From Brevibacillus sp. SYP-B805 (lineage in GTDB: Bacteria; Bacillota; Bacilli; Brevibacillales; Brevibacillaceae), in contig NZ_JAALGD010000015.1 in the NCBI RefSeq assembly GCF_011059135.1, positions 54,563 to 118,562 of the forward strand: a stretch of DNA of 64,000 nucleotides, read 5' to 3'. Below the pieces are notes generated by a model. It was given only the letters and a program-made list of their open reading frames with translations, made no database searches and had not been told where the DNA came from. The stretch's first letter is position 1; every line of letters begins with the position of its first letter. A program made the position numbers and the translations under genes. Below, piece by piece: positions 58,063-64,000 of this stretch.

Positions 58063-59169
58063 TTATGCCTCAACGGCGCTCAGCAGCTCCAGCAGCGGAT
58101 CGCATCGAAAATATTTATGAATGCCCCGGCCGTTCATCAAACGGGCCAAGGCTCCGTACGTCAGTTGAAACCTTATGCTCTCCCCCACTTTCACGGGCGG
58201 CCCGTCCGTCACGTCCACGATCAGATGATCGCTGCTGGAACCCAGGATGGCATATTCCGCATCAGAGGGCTTCAAATCCTCCGCGCACACGTCCAGCCGC
58301 CCTGCTGACAAAATCGCTTTCAACCGGATGCCCCTGTCTTCGAAGCGGGGAATTTGACCGAAAGCGTTCCGGGAAATTGGCCCTTGCGGCACGGAGGGTT
58401 TTTCATGCAGCTCCACGATTTCCGCAGCAAACTCAAACGCGTCCTGATACAAACCGCTGATGCGTTGTCCATATGCAGTCTCCCGGCCCAGGAAAACCGC
58501 CTCCCCGATGCGAAGGTGATTGACTCTTCCCAGCTCGCACCGCTGCATTATCAAAGGCAGGCTGCTGGAATTGCCTCCGGAAACGCAGGTCAGCGGATAG
58601 CCGACGATCCGCTCCGTATGCTGAGCCAAGCGGGAGAGTTCCCCCATGGTTTCCGCCGTGGGAATCACCCCGCCATAACACGTAAAATTGGCCCCGATCC
58701 CGGCGAGACGGATTCTCGGGAAGGACGTGAGCTGCTTCAGGACAGCGTCAAGTTTATGCGGAAGAATCCCTTCCCGAAGATCGCCCATTTCTACCATAAG
58801 GAGAATTTCATGAAATATGCCATACGCCCGGGCGGCCTGATCCAGCCGTGCGATCGTTTCGATATCAGAATTGAGGCTGACGTCGCAGTACTGCAAAACT
58901 TCATGCACTTCGCTCGGAGACGGAATGCGCAGCAGCATCAGCCTGCACTCCTTGCCAAACCAATGCCGCATCCTGCGCAATTGGGAGAGGCGGGAATCGG
59001 CATACTCCCGAATCCCCGCGTCATAGAGCGTGCGCACAATCCGTTCCTGCGCGGAAATCCCCTTGGTTACAACGGCGATGCGCACGCCGCGCAACCCGCA
59101 GTATCGGTTGAGCAACTGCGCATTATGACGGATTTTGGCGAGATCGATATACATCGCCGGGAATTTCAT
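58063..59169 (-). CDS. PLP-dependent ornithine/alanine racemase family protein (SfaC-like)
   Basis: A 368-residue fold-type III PLP enzyme. The N-terminal barrel starts MYIDLAKIRHNAQLLNRYCGLRGVRIAVVTKGIS, with the PLP-binding Lys in VVTKG (about residue 36); VEMGDLREG (about 145) and LTCVSGGNSSSLPLIM (about 196-211) form the phosphate site. The C-terminal beta domain ends with GRGIHKYFR. It overlaps the NIS synthetase gene by four bases and lies in the siderophore island. In staphyloferrin A synthesis SfaC is thought to supply D-ornithine by racemisation; by position and family I propose the same role here. The substrate amino acid is not proved. Confidence 0.88.
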   Translation of the reverse strand: MKFPAMYIDLAKIRHNAQLLNRYCGLRGVRIAVVTKGISAQERIVRTLYDAGIREYADSRLSQLRRMRHWFGKECRLMLLRIPSPSEVHEVLQYCDVSLNSDIETIARLDQAARAYGIFHEILLMVEMGDLREGILPHKLDAVLKQLTSFPRIRLAGIGANFTCYGGVIPTAETMGELSRLAQHTERIVGYPLTCVSGGNSSSLPLIMQRCELGRVNHLRIGEAVFLGRETAYGQRISGLYQDAFEFAAEIVELHEKPSVPQGPISRNAFGQIPRFEDRGIRLKAILSAGRLDVCAEDLKPSDAEYAILGSSSDHLIVDVTDGPPVKVGESIRFQLTYGALARLMNGRGIHKYFRCDPLLELLSAVEA

Positions 59170-61052
59170 GACGGCTCCACCGCCAAAGGGTTGGGCAGGC
59201 GGGTGTATAAATAGGACCCCGAAGCATCCTGAAGCCGCATCGTGAACAGCGCTTTCGTCAATACCTCACGCTGAAACAGCGCCCGACAATCCTCTGCGTA
59301 TTGCGGAAAAGAGGGGCAAAGCGAGGATTGAAGCACGTCCTTCACCGCTCGCCACAACCCGGCTTCGTCAGCATCAAAGTACAGAGACATCTGATAAATC
59401 AGTTCACCCACATGATTTTGCATGACGGCATGGATGAATTTATGGTAGAGTTCGTTTTCGTCGTCTGCAAAAATGGATGAGCCCGCCAGCCGGTCCACGA
59501 CGTTCTGATCATGGAGATGCCGCTGCAATCGGGGCAAACTGATGCGGGCGCCGCCCAGATCGCGCACCAGAAAACGGGTGACGGCTCCTTCTTCGAGGCA
59601 CACAATCGTATTTTGCATATGCGCCTCCAAAGCGATCCCGTACTTCTGCAGCAATCGCACAAGCGGCGGCAGCAGAACACCGGCATAATGCCTGATATAT
59701 GCAAGCGCATGCTGTTCCCCCAATTGGGAGGTGCCAAAAAACTGTTCCATCGCATCCACAAAGACGGGGCGTTCCCTGAGCGGACTTTGCGCGGTTAAAC
59801 TGGCCGCCACCAAAGCCGTTTCGCCCGGGCGAAGCAAACGGGCCGGGTTTTGCCGCACAACAAACGACAGATTCCGGGCCTTTTCCTCGTGAAGAGAATC
59901 TTCTGAAGAAAAGTAAGCCCCGCCCAGTTCGCCCACAATCACCAGGCGTTCATCCTGCCACAAGGTTTTTATCACGTGGGATAGCAGCGGTCCGTTTACC
60001 GTAATGGCAGGGGAAACGGTTCGGATCGCGCTCGTTGCCCGCACGCGAACCGGAAGCTTCACGTGAACATCCGCCCCTGTGACAGCCAGGGTGCGAAACG
60101 ACAGGGTTGCCCGGGAGTCCACCAGACAAGGAAGCGGGATCAGATCGCGGTTTTGCACATGTTGTTGAAACAGCTCCGGCAGTACATGGTCATATTGCCA
60201 CGGATGTACCGGAAAAGGTATGTAATCCGCCGGATCCACGCGATAGTGCCGGCAAAGCGCCTCTCTGTGCTGCAGAAACGCGTCCGCGTCCGCAAAAAGC
60301 GTTTTTTCCCAATCAGTTGGCTGCAACAGCGTCGCTTTCACCCGCTCTTTGCGAACCAACACCGTTTTCAGGAAAATCCGCTGTTCGAATTCGGGTGCAT
60401 ACCGCCGCACATCGGACGGGGACATGCCGAGCTTCGTTTTCGTCATCGGATGCAGAGTATGGCCGGAAACGACCAGCGATTCGGAATACTGCAGCTCGTC
60501 AAATTCCCCGGTCTGCTTCATATGCCGGACCCATTCCAGAAAGTTGGCTGCCGACTCCCGTTTGTTTGCCGGCAAACCGTCCTGACCCTGCCGCGCCGCC
60601 CATCTTCGCTTCCATTCCATGCATTCGTAGGCCATTGTCAAATTGCGCTCGCTGTCCAACAGTTCCCGCTCGATTTCCACGGAGATGGGCACCCCTGCGA
60701 CCTCCCGCAAGATTGCGATGCACTGTTCCACTTTGTTCAACACGGTCCAGCTGCCGTTTTGCCATATCCAGGCGGGATGGGCAAACGAGCGGCGCTTAAA
60801 TGCCCCCTCATGCCGGACGGCCAGCGCGAGAGCAAATTGGCGCTTGTCATGCCGGAGCAAAATCCACTCACGATGTTTGCGGTGCGCATCTTCATGCGTG
60901 TGGGGGATTCCTTCCGGGCGAAACGCCTGCGATGAGATGGACCAATCCTGGGGCAGCAGCGCTTCACGAAGGAAGGCGTTGAACAGGCGATCCAGAATAT
61001 CCTGCCGCGCTCGGACGGCATGCACGGTTGGATCCCCTTCAAGCACGGGCAT
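59166..61052 (-). CDS. NIS siderophore synthetase, IucA/IucC family (SfaB/SfaD-like)
   Basis: A 628-residue ATP-dependent synthetase that joins a citrate carboxyl to an amine or alcohol in NRPS-independent siderophore synthesis. The IucA/IucC domain shows SGHTLHPMTKTKLGMSP (about 205-221; HP and Lys contact ATP), FPVHPWQYDHVLPEL (about 286-300) and SFRTLAVTG plus HVKLPVRVRATSAIRTVS (about 325-350). The C-terminal FhuF-like part contains KYGIALEAHMQNTIVCLEEG and FLVRDLGGARI (about 470-505), then VMQNHVGELI. It is the first gene of a two-gene unit with the racemase. Its promoter shares a Fur box with the divergent second synthetase. Which one acts first on citrate cannot be told by eye. Confidence 0.93.
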   Translation of the reverse strand: MPVLEGDPTVHAVRARQDILDRLFNAFLREALLPQDWSISSQAFRPEGIPHTHEDAHRKHREWILLRHDKRQFALALAVRHEGAFKRRSFAHPAWIWQNGSWTVLNKVEQCIAILREVAGVPISVEIERELLDSERNLTMAYECMEWKRRWAARQGQDGLPANKRESAANFLEWVRHMKQTGEFDELQYSESLVVSGHTLHPMTKTKLGMSPSDVRRYAPEFEQRIFLKTVLVRKERVKATLLQPTDWEKTLFADADAFLQHREALCRHYRVDPADYIPFPVHPWQYDHVLPELFQQHVQNRDLIPLPCLVDSRATLSFRTLAVTGADVHVKLPVRVRATSAIRTVSPAITVNGPLLSHVIKTLWQDERLVIVGELGGAYFSSEDSLHEEKARNLSFVVRQNPARLLRPGETALVAASLTAQSPLRERPVFVDAMEQFFGTSQLGEQHALAYIRHYAGVLLPPLVRLLQKYGIALEAHMQNTIVCLEEGAVTRFLVRDLGGARISLPRLQRHLHDQNVVDRLAGSSIFADDENELYHKFIHAVMQNHVGELIYQMSLYFDADEAGLWRAVKDVLQSSLCPSFPQYAEDCRALFQREVLTKALFTMRLQDASGSYLYTRLPNPLAVEPS

Positions 61053-61128
61053 GATTCTTCACCTTCTTTCAGCAAGGGATAAAATGGAATGTCATTAGTG
61101 GTTCAGCCTGAAAAACCGGTATTGAAAT

Positions 61129-61188
61129 TTTATCCAGCTTTCTTTAATATTGAAAATGATTATCATTATTACCCAATGCGATTATAGT
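61129..61188. promoter_or_regulatory. Divergent siderophore promoters sharing one Fur box
   Basis: GAAAATGATTATCATTATT (61152-61170) matches the 19-base Fur consensus at 17 positions. On the plus strand TTATCA (61160-61165) and TATAGT (61183-61188) are spaced by 17 bases. On the minus strand TTTTCA (61151-61156) and ATAAAA (61129-61134) are spaced by 16 bases. The Fur box covers both -35 elements, so one operator can repress both synthetase genes. Confidence 0.8.
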
Positions 61189-61266
61189 ACACTTTTCCAG
61201 TCTGTGTAAATATGGTTTTTTTGTTGGAATCTGGTTTTGAAAGCGATGCTGAAAGGAGCATGCACG

Positions 61267-63342
61267 ATGACGTTGTTCTCCTTTGCCACTCCGGAAAATG
61301 CTGCTGTTGAAAACATTCGTTTGCAGGCTGCTGAAAGGGCGATTGCCGATTTTTTGCGCAGCCAGGTACCCGAACTGTACGATGCTTTTCTGCTGGCGAT
61401 CCCCACCGGGCGGGAAGGCATATTGCAGCGGCTGTGGCTCTCCATTCTGCGGGAAAACATCATGAATCTCGGCCGCTCTGCCGTCTCTTTGCGCCGCTGC
61501 GGCGAATCCTGGAAACCCGATCCTGCCCATGCGCAACCGGATCGCCAACGGGTTCACGAAGTTTTCGCCCTGTTCCGGCCATTGGCCCATCACTTTGCCC
61601 ATGTGAACCGGGTCCTTGTTTTGGGTTTTCCCAAGCAAAGATGTGATGTGATCGTCCCGATCCAGCAATCATACGCATTTGGCCGCTTCCAGGTCGCCGG
61701 TCCTTATCACGTCATGCATCCAAACGGGACGTTCCATCCGCTTGAGCACCCCATGGACGTGCTGACGCTGCTCGAAAATGAAAGCATCAACGACGAACAG
61801 GCCCCTCATTTCCGCATGTTTGCCGAGGACGTATGCAACAGTGCGGCCAATCTCAGCCTGGCCCATGCCTATCGCAGCATGCTGCAGGCCCACTATTCAA
61901 CCTTCCGTCCCGACACGAACCTGTTCGTCTTGGCGGCAGCGCTGCGCGACCGCTTTTACGCCCGCACGGAACAATGGGTGATCGAGGGCCATCCCTGCCA
62001 TCCCGGCGCGAAAATGAGAAAAGGTTTTTCCGCACAGGAAACGTTCCGCTACGCTTCCGAATTTCAGCGCGAAATCCCCCTGTCCTTCATCCTGGTTCAC
62101 AGGCGTTTGGCCAGCGTCGCTGCGCGGGATGCGCATTTCGATTGGAACGCGGAGATGTTCAAACACGAACCCCATCTGTCCGAGACCGCTTCTTTTCTGC
62201 TGGAACAAAGGGGAAAAAACCGGGATGATTTCATTCTTCTCCCGGTTCATCCCTGGCAGTTGGAACATATCGTGCCGCGTCTTTATCTGGCCGAGATTCA
62301 GTCCGGTGACCTGATCCCGGTGCCTGACTGCGACTCCCCTTACTATGCCGGAATGTCCTTGCGTACGCTCATGCCGGCGAAGGAACCCGCCAACAAACCG
62401 CACTTTAAACTTAGCCTGCAAGTGGATCTGACCGGCGAAGTGCGAACCTTGTCCGAGCAAACGATTCATAACGGTCCGCTCATGAGCCGGATTTTGCAAA
62501 CCATCGCCCGTGAAGATGCCGCCTTTCCCGCCGAGCGATTCATCCTGATGCAGGAAGTCGCCGGCGCCCACTTTCTCCATCCGCAGGATCAGGGTTCGAA
62601 ACAAACGGAGCGAAGCGAAAACCTGGCCTGCGTCATCCGCGAAAACGTGTATCGCTATGTGAATGAAGATGAAATCCCCATGGTGGCTTCGGCGCTTCTT
62701 GCCAAACCGTACTGGTTGAACAAACCGGTGATTGTGGAATTGCTGGAGCGGTATCGCGGCGCCTATCACGCCGGCAAGTCCGTTCAGGATTCTGCCAAAT
62801 CCTTCTTTTGCGAATACGCGGCGCTTGCCGTTGACGGCTTCATTCGTCTTTTGGTCAAGTACGGGATCGGCCTGGAAGGTCATTTGCAAAATTGCATTCC
62901 GGTCTTTAACACGGACGGAAAGCCTGTCAAACTGCTTGTCCGCGATTGGGAAGGCATTCGGGTCTACCGCCAACGTCTGCAAAACGCCGGTTTCGATCCG
63001 ACGTCTTTTCATCCCAAATCACGCATTCTGGTAGACGATCTGGACAGCGCGCGCAACAAAATGTTTTACAGTGTCGTGCAAAACCACCTGGGCGAACTGA
63101 TCGTGATTCTCGTGCAATGGACGGGGATTGTGGAAGAAGAATTGTGGGAAGTGGTTCGCAACGCCGTCAAAAACGTCTTCGACCTTTTGGAGCAAGATCC
63201 GGCGGTGCGACAAGAAGCGAGGGAGGATCGGGCGTTTTTCTTCCAGGAACACGCCGATTATAAATCCATCATGTGGATGCGGATGATAGGCGAAGCCCAT
63301 CAATATATGTATGCAAAAGTTCCGAACCCGCTTGCCGAGTAA
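61267..63342 (+). CDS. NIS siderophore synthetase, IucA/IucC family (SfaB/SfaD-like)
   Basis: The second citrate-activating synthetase, 691 residues, longer than its partner by an N-terminal stretch. Signature blocks are EGHPCHPGAKMRKGFS (about 240-255; ATP-binding His/Lys), LPVHPWQLEHIVPRLY (about 325-340), MSLRTLMP and KLSLQVDLTGEVRTLS (about 365-395), the FhuF-like YGIGLEGHLQNCIPVF (about 535-550) and LLVRDWEGIRVYR, then VVQNHLGELIVIL. The ATG at 61267 has GGAG eight bases upstream; the frame from 61237 lacks support. It diverges from the first synthetase across the Fur box. Two NIS enzymes with a racemase fit a product with two citrates on one D-amino acid, as in staphyloferrin A. Confidence 0.93.
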   Translation: MTLFSFATPENAAVENIRLQAAERAIADFLRSQVPELYDAFLLAIPTGREGILQRLWLSILRENIMNLGRSAVSLRRCGESWKPDPAHAQPDRQRVHEVFALFRPLAHHFAHVNRVLVLGFPKQRCDVIVPIQQSYAFGRFQVAGPYHVMHPNGTFHPLEHPMDVLTLLENESINDEQAPHFRMFAEDVCNSAANLSLAHAYRSMLQAHYSTFRPDTNLFVLAAALRDRFYARTEQWVIEGHPCHPGAKMRKGFSAQETFRYASEFQREIPLSFILVHRRLASVAARDAHFDWNAEMFKHEPHLSETASFLLEQRGKNRDDFILLPVHPWQLEHIVPRLYLAEIQSGDLIPVPDCDSPYYAGMSLRTLMPAKEPANKPHFKLSLQVDLTGEVRTLSEQTIHNGPLMSRILQTIAREDAAFPAERFILMQEVAGAHFLHPQDQGSKQTERSENLACVIRENVYRYVNEDEIPMVASALLAKPYWLNKPVIVELLERYRGAYHAGKSVQDSAKSFFCEYAALAVDGFIRLLVKYGIGLEGHLQNCIPVFNTDGKPVKLLVRDWEGIRVYRQRLQNAGFDPTSFHPKSRILVDDLDSARNKMFYSVVQNHLGELIVILVQWTGIVEEELWEVVRNAVKNVFDLLEQDPAVRQEAREDRAFFFQEHADYKSIMWMRMIGEAHQYMYAKVPNPLAE

Positions 63343-63352
63343 ACCTAAAATA

Positions 63353-63458
63353 ACCCCGCCGACTTCAGCTATGCTTAACCCCAAATAGTGACGTTGACCT
63401 TCGAAGCTTAATCCGAGTACTTTTTGGGGACCCCAGAACGTGCTGATGTCGGCGGGGT
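63353..63458. repeat. 106-bp element with 17-bp terminal inverted repeats
   Basis: ACCCCGCCGAC-t-TCAGC (63353-63369) and GCTGA-t-GTCGGCGGGGT (63442-63458) are inverted copies differing only at the central base. Inside, AACCCCAAA and TTTTTGGGG make a second nested pair. The transcript would fold into a long imperfect hairpin. It could be a MITE-like remnant or a structured RNA. No target-site duplication is evident. Confidence 0.5.
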
Positions 63459-63462
63459 GCTT

Positions 63463-63486
63463 GCAAAAATAGGGGCTTACGCCCCT
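63463..63486 (-). terminator. Second terminator of the rRNA-tRNA operon
   Basis: AGGGGC (63471-63476) and GCCCCT (63481-63486) pair around 4 bases; the plus-strand run CAAAAAT just before gives the minus-strand T tail. Confidence 0.7.
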
Positions 63487-63510
63487 AAAAACGATATGCT
63501 TTCCAATATG

Positions 63511-63530
63511 AAAAAAAGCCCGTTTGGGCT
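63511..63530 (-). terminator. First terminator of the rRNA-tRNA operon
   Basis: AGCCC (63517-63521) and GGGCT (63526-63530) pair around GTTT; the A7 run at 63511-63517 becomes a T7 tail on the minus strand. It is 20 bases after the tRNA-Leu gene. Confidence 0.8.
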
Positions 63531-63549
63531 GGGTTATGCATATATGGAA

Positions 63550-63632
63550 TGGTGCCGGTGAAGGGACTCGAACCCCCACGGTTTCCCTCACGATTTTGAG
63601 TCGCGCGCGTCTGCCAATTCCGCCACACCGGC
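63550..63632 (-). tRNA. tRNA-Leu (anticodon CAA)
   Basis: The acceptor stem GCCGGTG/CACCGGC, D arm, T arm GGGGGTTCGAGTCCC and a long class-II variable arm are visible. The 7-base anticodon loop reads CTCAAAA, giving anticodon CAA for UUG. The 3' CCA is encoded (63550-63552). Confidence 0.93.
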
Positions 63633-63642
63633 AAAAATAGAA

Positions 63643-63719
63643 TGGTCGGGAAGACAGGATTTGAACCTGCGACCTCTTGGTCCCGAACCAAGCGCTCTAC
63701 CAAGCTGAGCCACTTCCCG
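63643..63719 (-). tRNA. tRNA-Pro (anticodon CGG)
   Basis: The acceptor stem is CGGGAAG/CTTCCCG and the T arm CAGGTTCAAATCCTG. The anticodon loop TTCGGGA, closed by CTTGG/CCAAG, gives anticodon CGG, reading CCG. The CCA end is encoded. Confidence 0.93.
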
Positions 63720-63750
63720 ATTGTACTGGATATGCGATTGAAGAAGAATA

Positions 63751-63827
63751 TGGCGTGCCCTGAGAGATTCGAACTCCCGACCTTTTGATTCGTAGTCAAA
63801 CGCTCTATCCGGCTGAGCTAAGGGCAC
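63751..63827 (-). tRNA. tRNA-Arg (anticodon ACG)
   Basis: The acceptor stem is GTGCCCT/AGGGCAC with discriminator G, and the T arm GGGAGTTCGAATCTC is standard. The anticodon loop CTACGAA gives anticodon ACG, normally modified to ICG to read CGU, CGC and CGA. The CCA end is encoded. Confidence 0.93.
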
Positions 63828-63892
63828 ATGCATTAACTATTTTATACCTTCAAAACTGGATACGCAAGTTTTTTTGCTGAAGGCTTGCTGTG

Positions 63893-64000
63893 GATAAGTC
63901 CTCGACCGATTAGTATTCGTCAGCTCCACGCGTTGCCGCGCTTCCACACCGAACCTATCAACCTCATCGTCTATGAGGGGTCTTACCAGCTTGACGCTGT
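63893..64000 (-). rRNA. 23S ribosomal RNA, 3' end (partial)
   Basis: Read on the minus strand the segment contains ACTAATCGGTCGAGGACTTA at its end and GATGAGGTTGATAGGTTCGG before it, which are conserved in the last 110 bases of bacterial 23S rRNA. The gene runs out of the window to the right. The exact mature 3' end (near 63893) is estimated. The 65 bases between it and tRNA-Arg hold no 5S gene. Confidence 0.9.

Noticed and set aside
63019..63591. A 190-codon minus-strand frame covering the inverted-repeat element
   Set aside because: It starts next to tRNA-Leu, runs through terminators and into the antisense of a conserved synthetase, so it is not a transposase gene.
63485..63833. Open frames of 81-104 codons over the tRNA genes
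   Set aside because: They translate tRNA sequence (for example LAQPDRAF and VAQLGRAL stretches), a known artefact.
1..64000. CRISPR arrays, prophage, intact IS elements and restriction or defence loci
   Set aside because: No regular direct-repeat arrays, integrases, transposases or phage structural genes were found. The only possible mobile remnant is the 106-bp element at 63353.

Overview
The window is chromosomal DNA from a GC-rich member of the Bacillales (Bacillota). The gene set points there: strong Shine-Dalgarno sites with frequent GTG and TTG starts, YheC/YheD, PepV, RelQ, the UPF0435 protein YfkK, a KinB-like kinase, LutABC with LutR, LytST, DynA-type dynamins, and rrn-tRNA spacing typical of the group. 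The genus cannot be fixed from sequence reading alone. Nearly all of the DNA is coding, with short gaps usually filled by hairpin terminators; no phage, intact insertion sequence or CRISPR array is visible.

Region by region. 1-6 kb: an inositol-monophosphatase-like gene, then a probable pyruvate-uptake module (ybdD-cstA under a LytST-type two-component system, with LytTR-like direct repeats in the cstA promoter). 6-15 kb: hpd with a CcpA-type cre in its promoter, small zinc-ribbon proteins, a MarR-GNAT fusion with a 12-bp inverted-repeat operator, a methyltransferase, a LysE exporter, a soluble chemoreceptor next to a four-TM protein of unknown function, an RsmF-type rRNA methylase and an EcsC protein. 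15-30 kb: DEAD-box helicase, relQ-pepV, an ArgA-like acetyltransferase, TetR, a sporulation-type kinase, a long U32 RNA-hydroxylase-like protein with yfkK, a secreted WG-repeat protein, an MFS exporter and Hsp20. 30-41 kb: a nucleotidyltransferase-fold protein, citramalate synthase, a hydrolase, an HD-GYP phosphodiesterase, YheC/D, an M20 amidohydrolase, and lutR-lutABC for L-lactate oxidation. 41-52 kb: a MarR-controlled flavin monooxygenase and membrane-anchored multicopper oxidase pair, an atypical orphan response regulator, a NUDIX hydrolase, a cold-shock protein, a lipoprotein, two adjacent dynamin genes that look like a split DynA, and a PfpI protein.

52-63.4 kb is the most coherent system: an iron-regulated siderophore island. 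Two IucA/IucC (NIS) synthetase genes diverge from a near-consensus Fur box; one is overlapped by a PLP racemase of the ornithine/alanine type. A second Fur-box promoter drives binding protein, two permeases, nitroreductase, MFS exporter and ATPase. Two NIS synthetases plus an amino-acid racemase, a divergent layout, an MFS exporter and a FecCD importer match the logic of staphyloferrin A (sfa/hts). I infer a carboxylate siderophore built from citrate and a D-amino acid such as D-ornithine.

The right end holds an inverted-repeat element, terminators, tRNA-Leu, tRNA-Pro and tRNA-Arg, and the 3' end of a 23S rRNA gene, all on the minus strand. No 5S gene lies between the 23S and the tRNAs.
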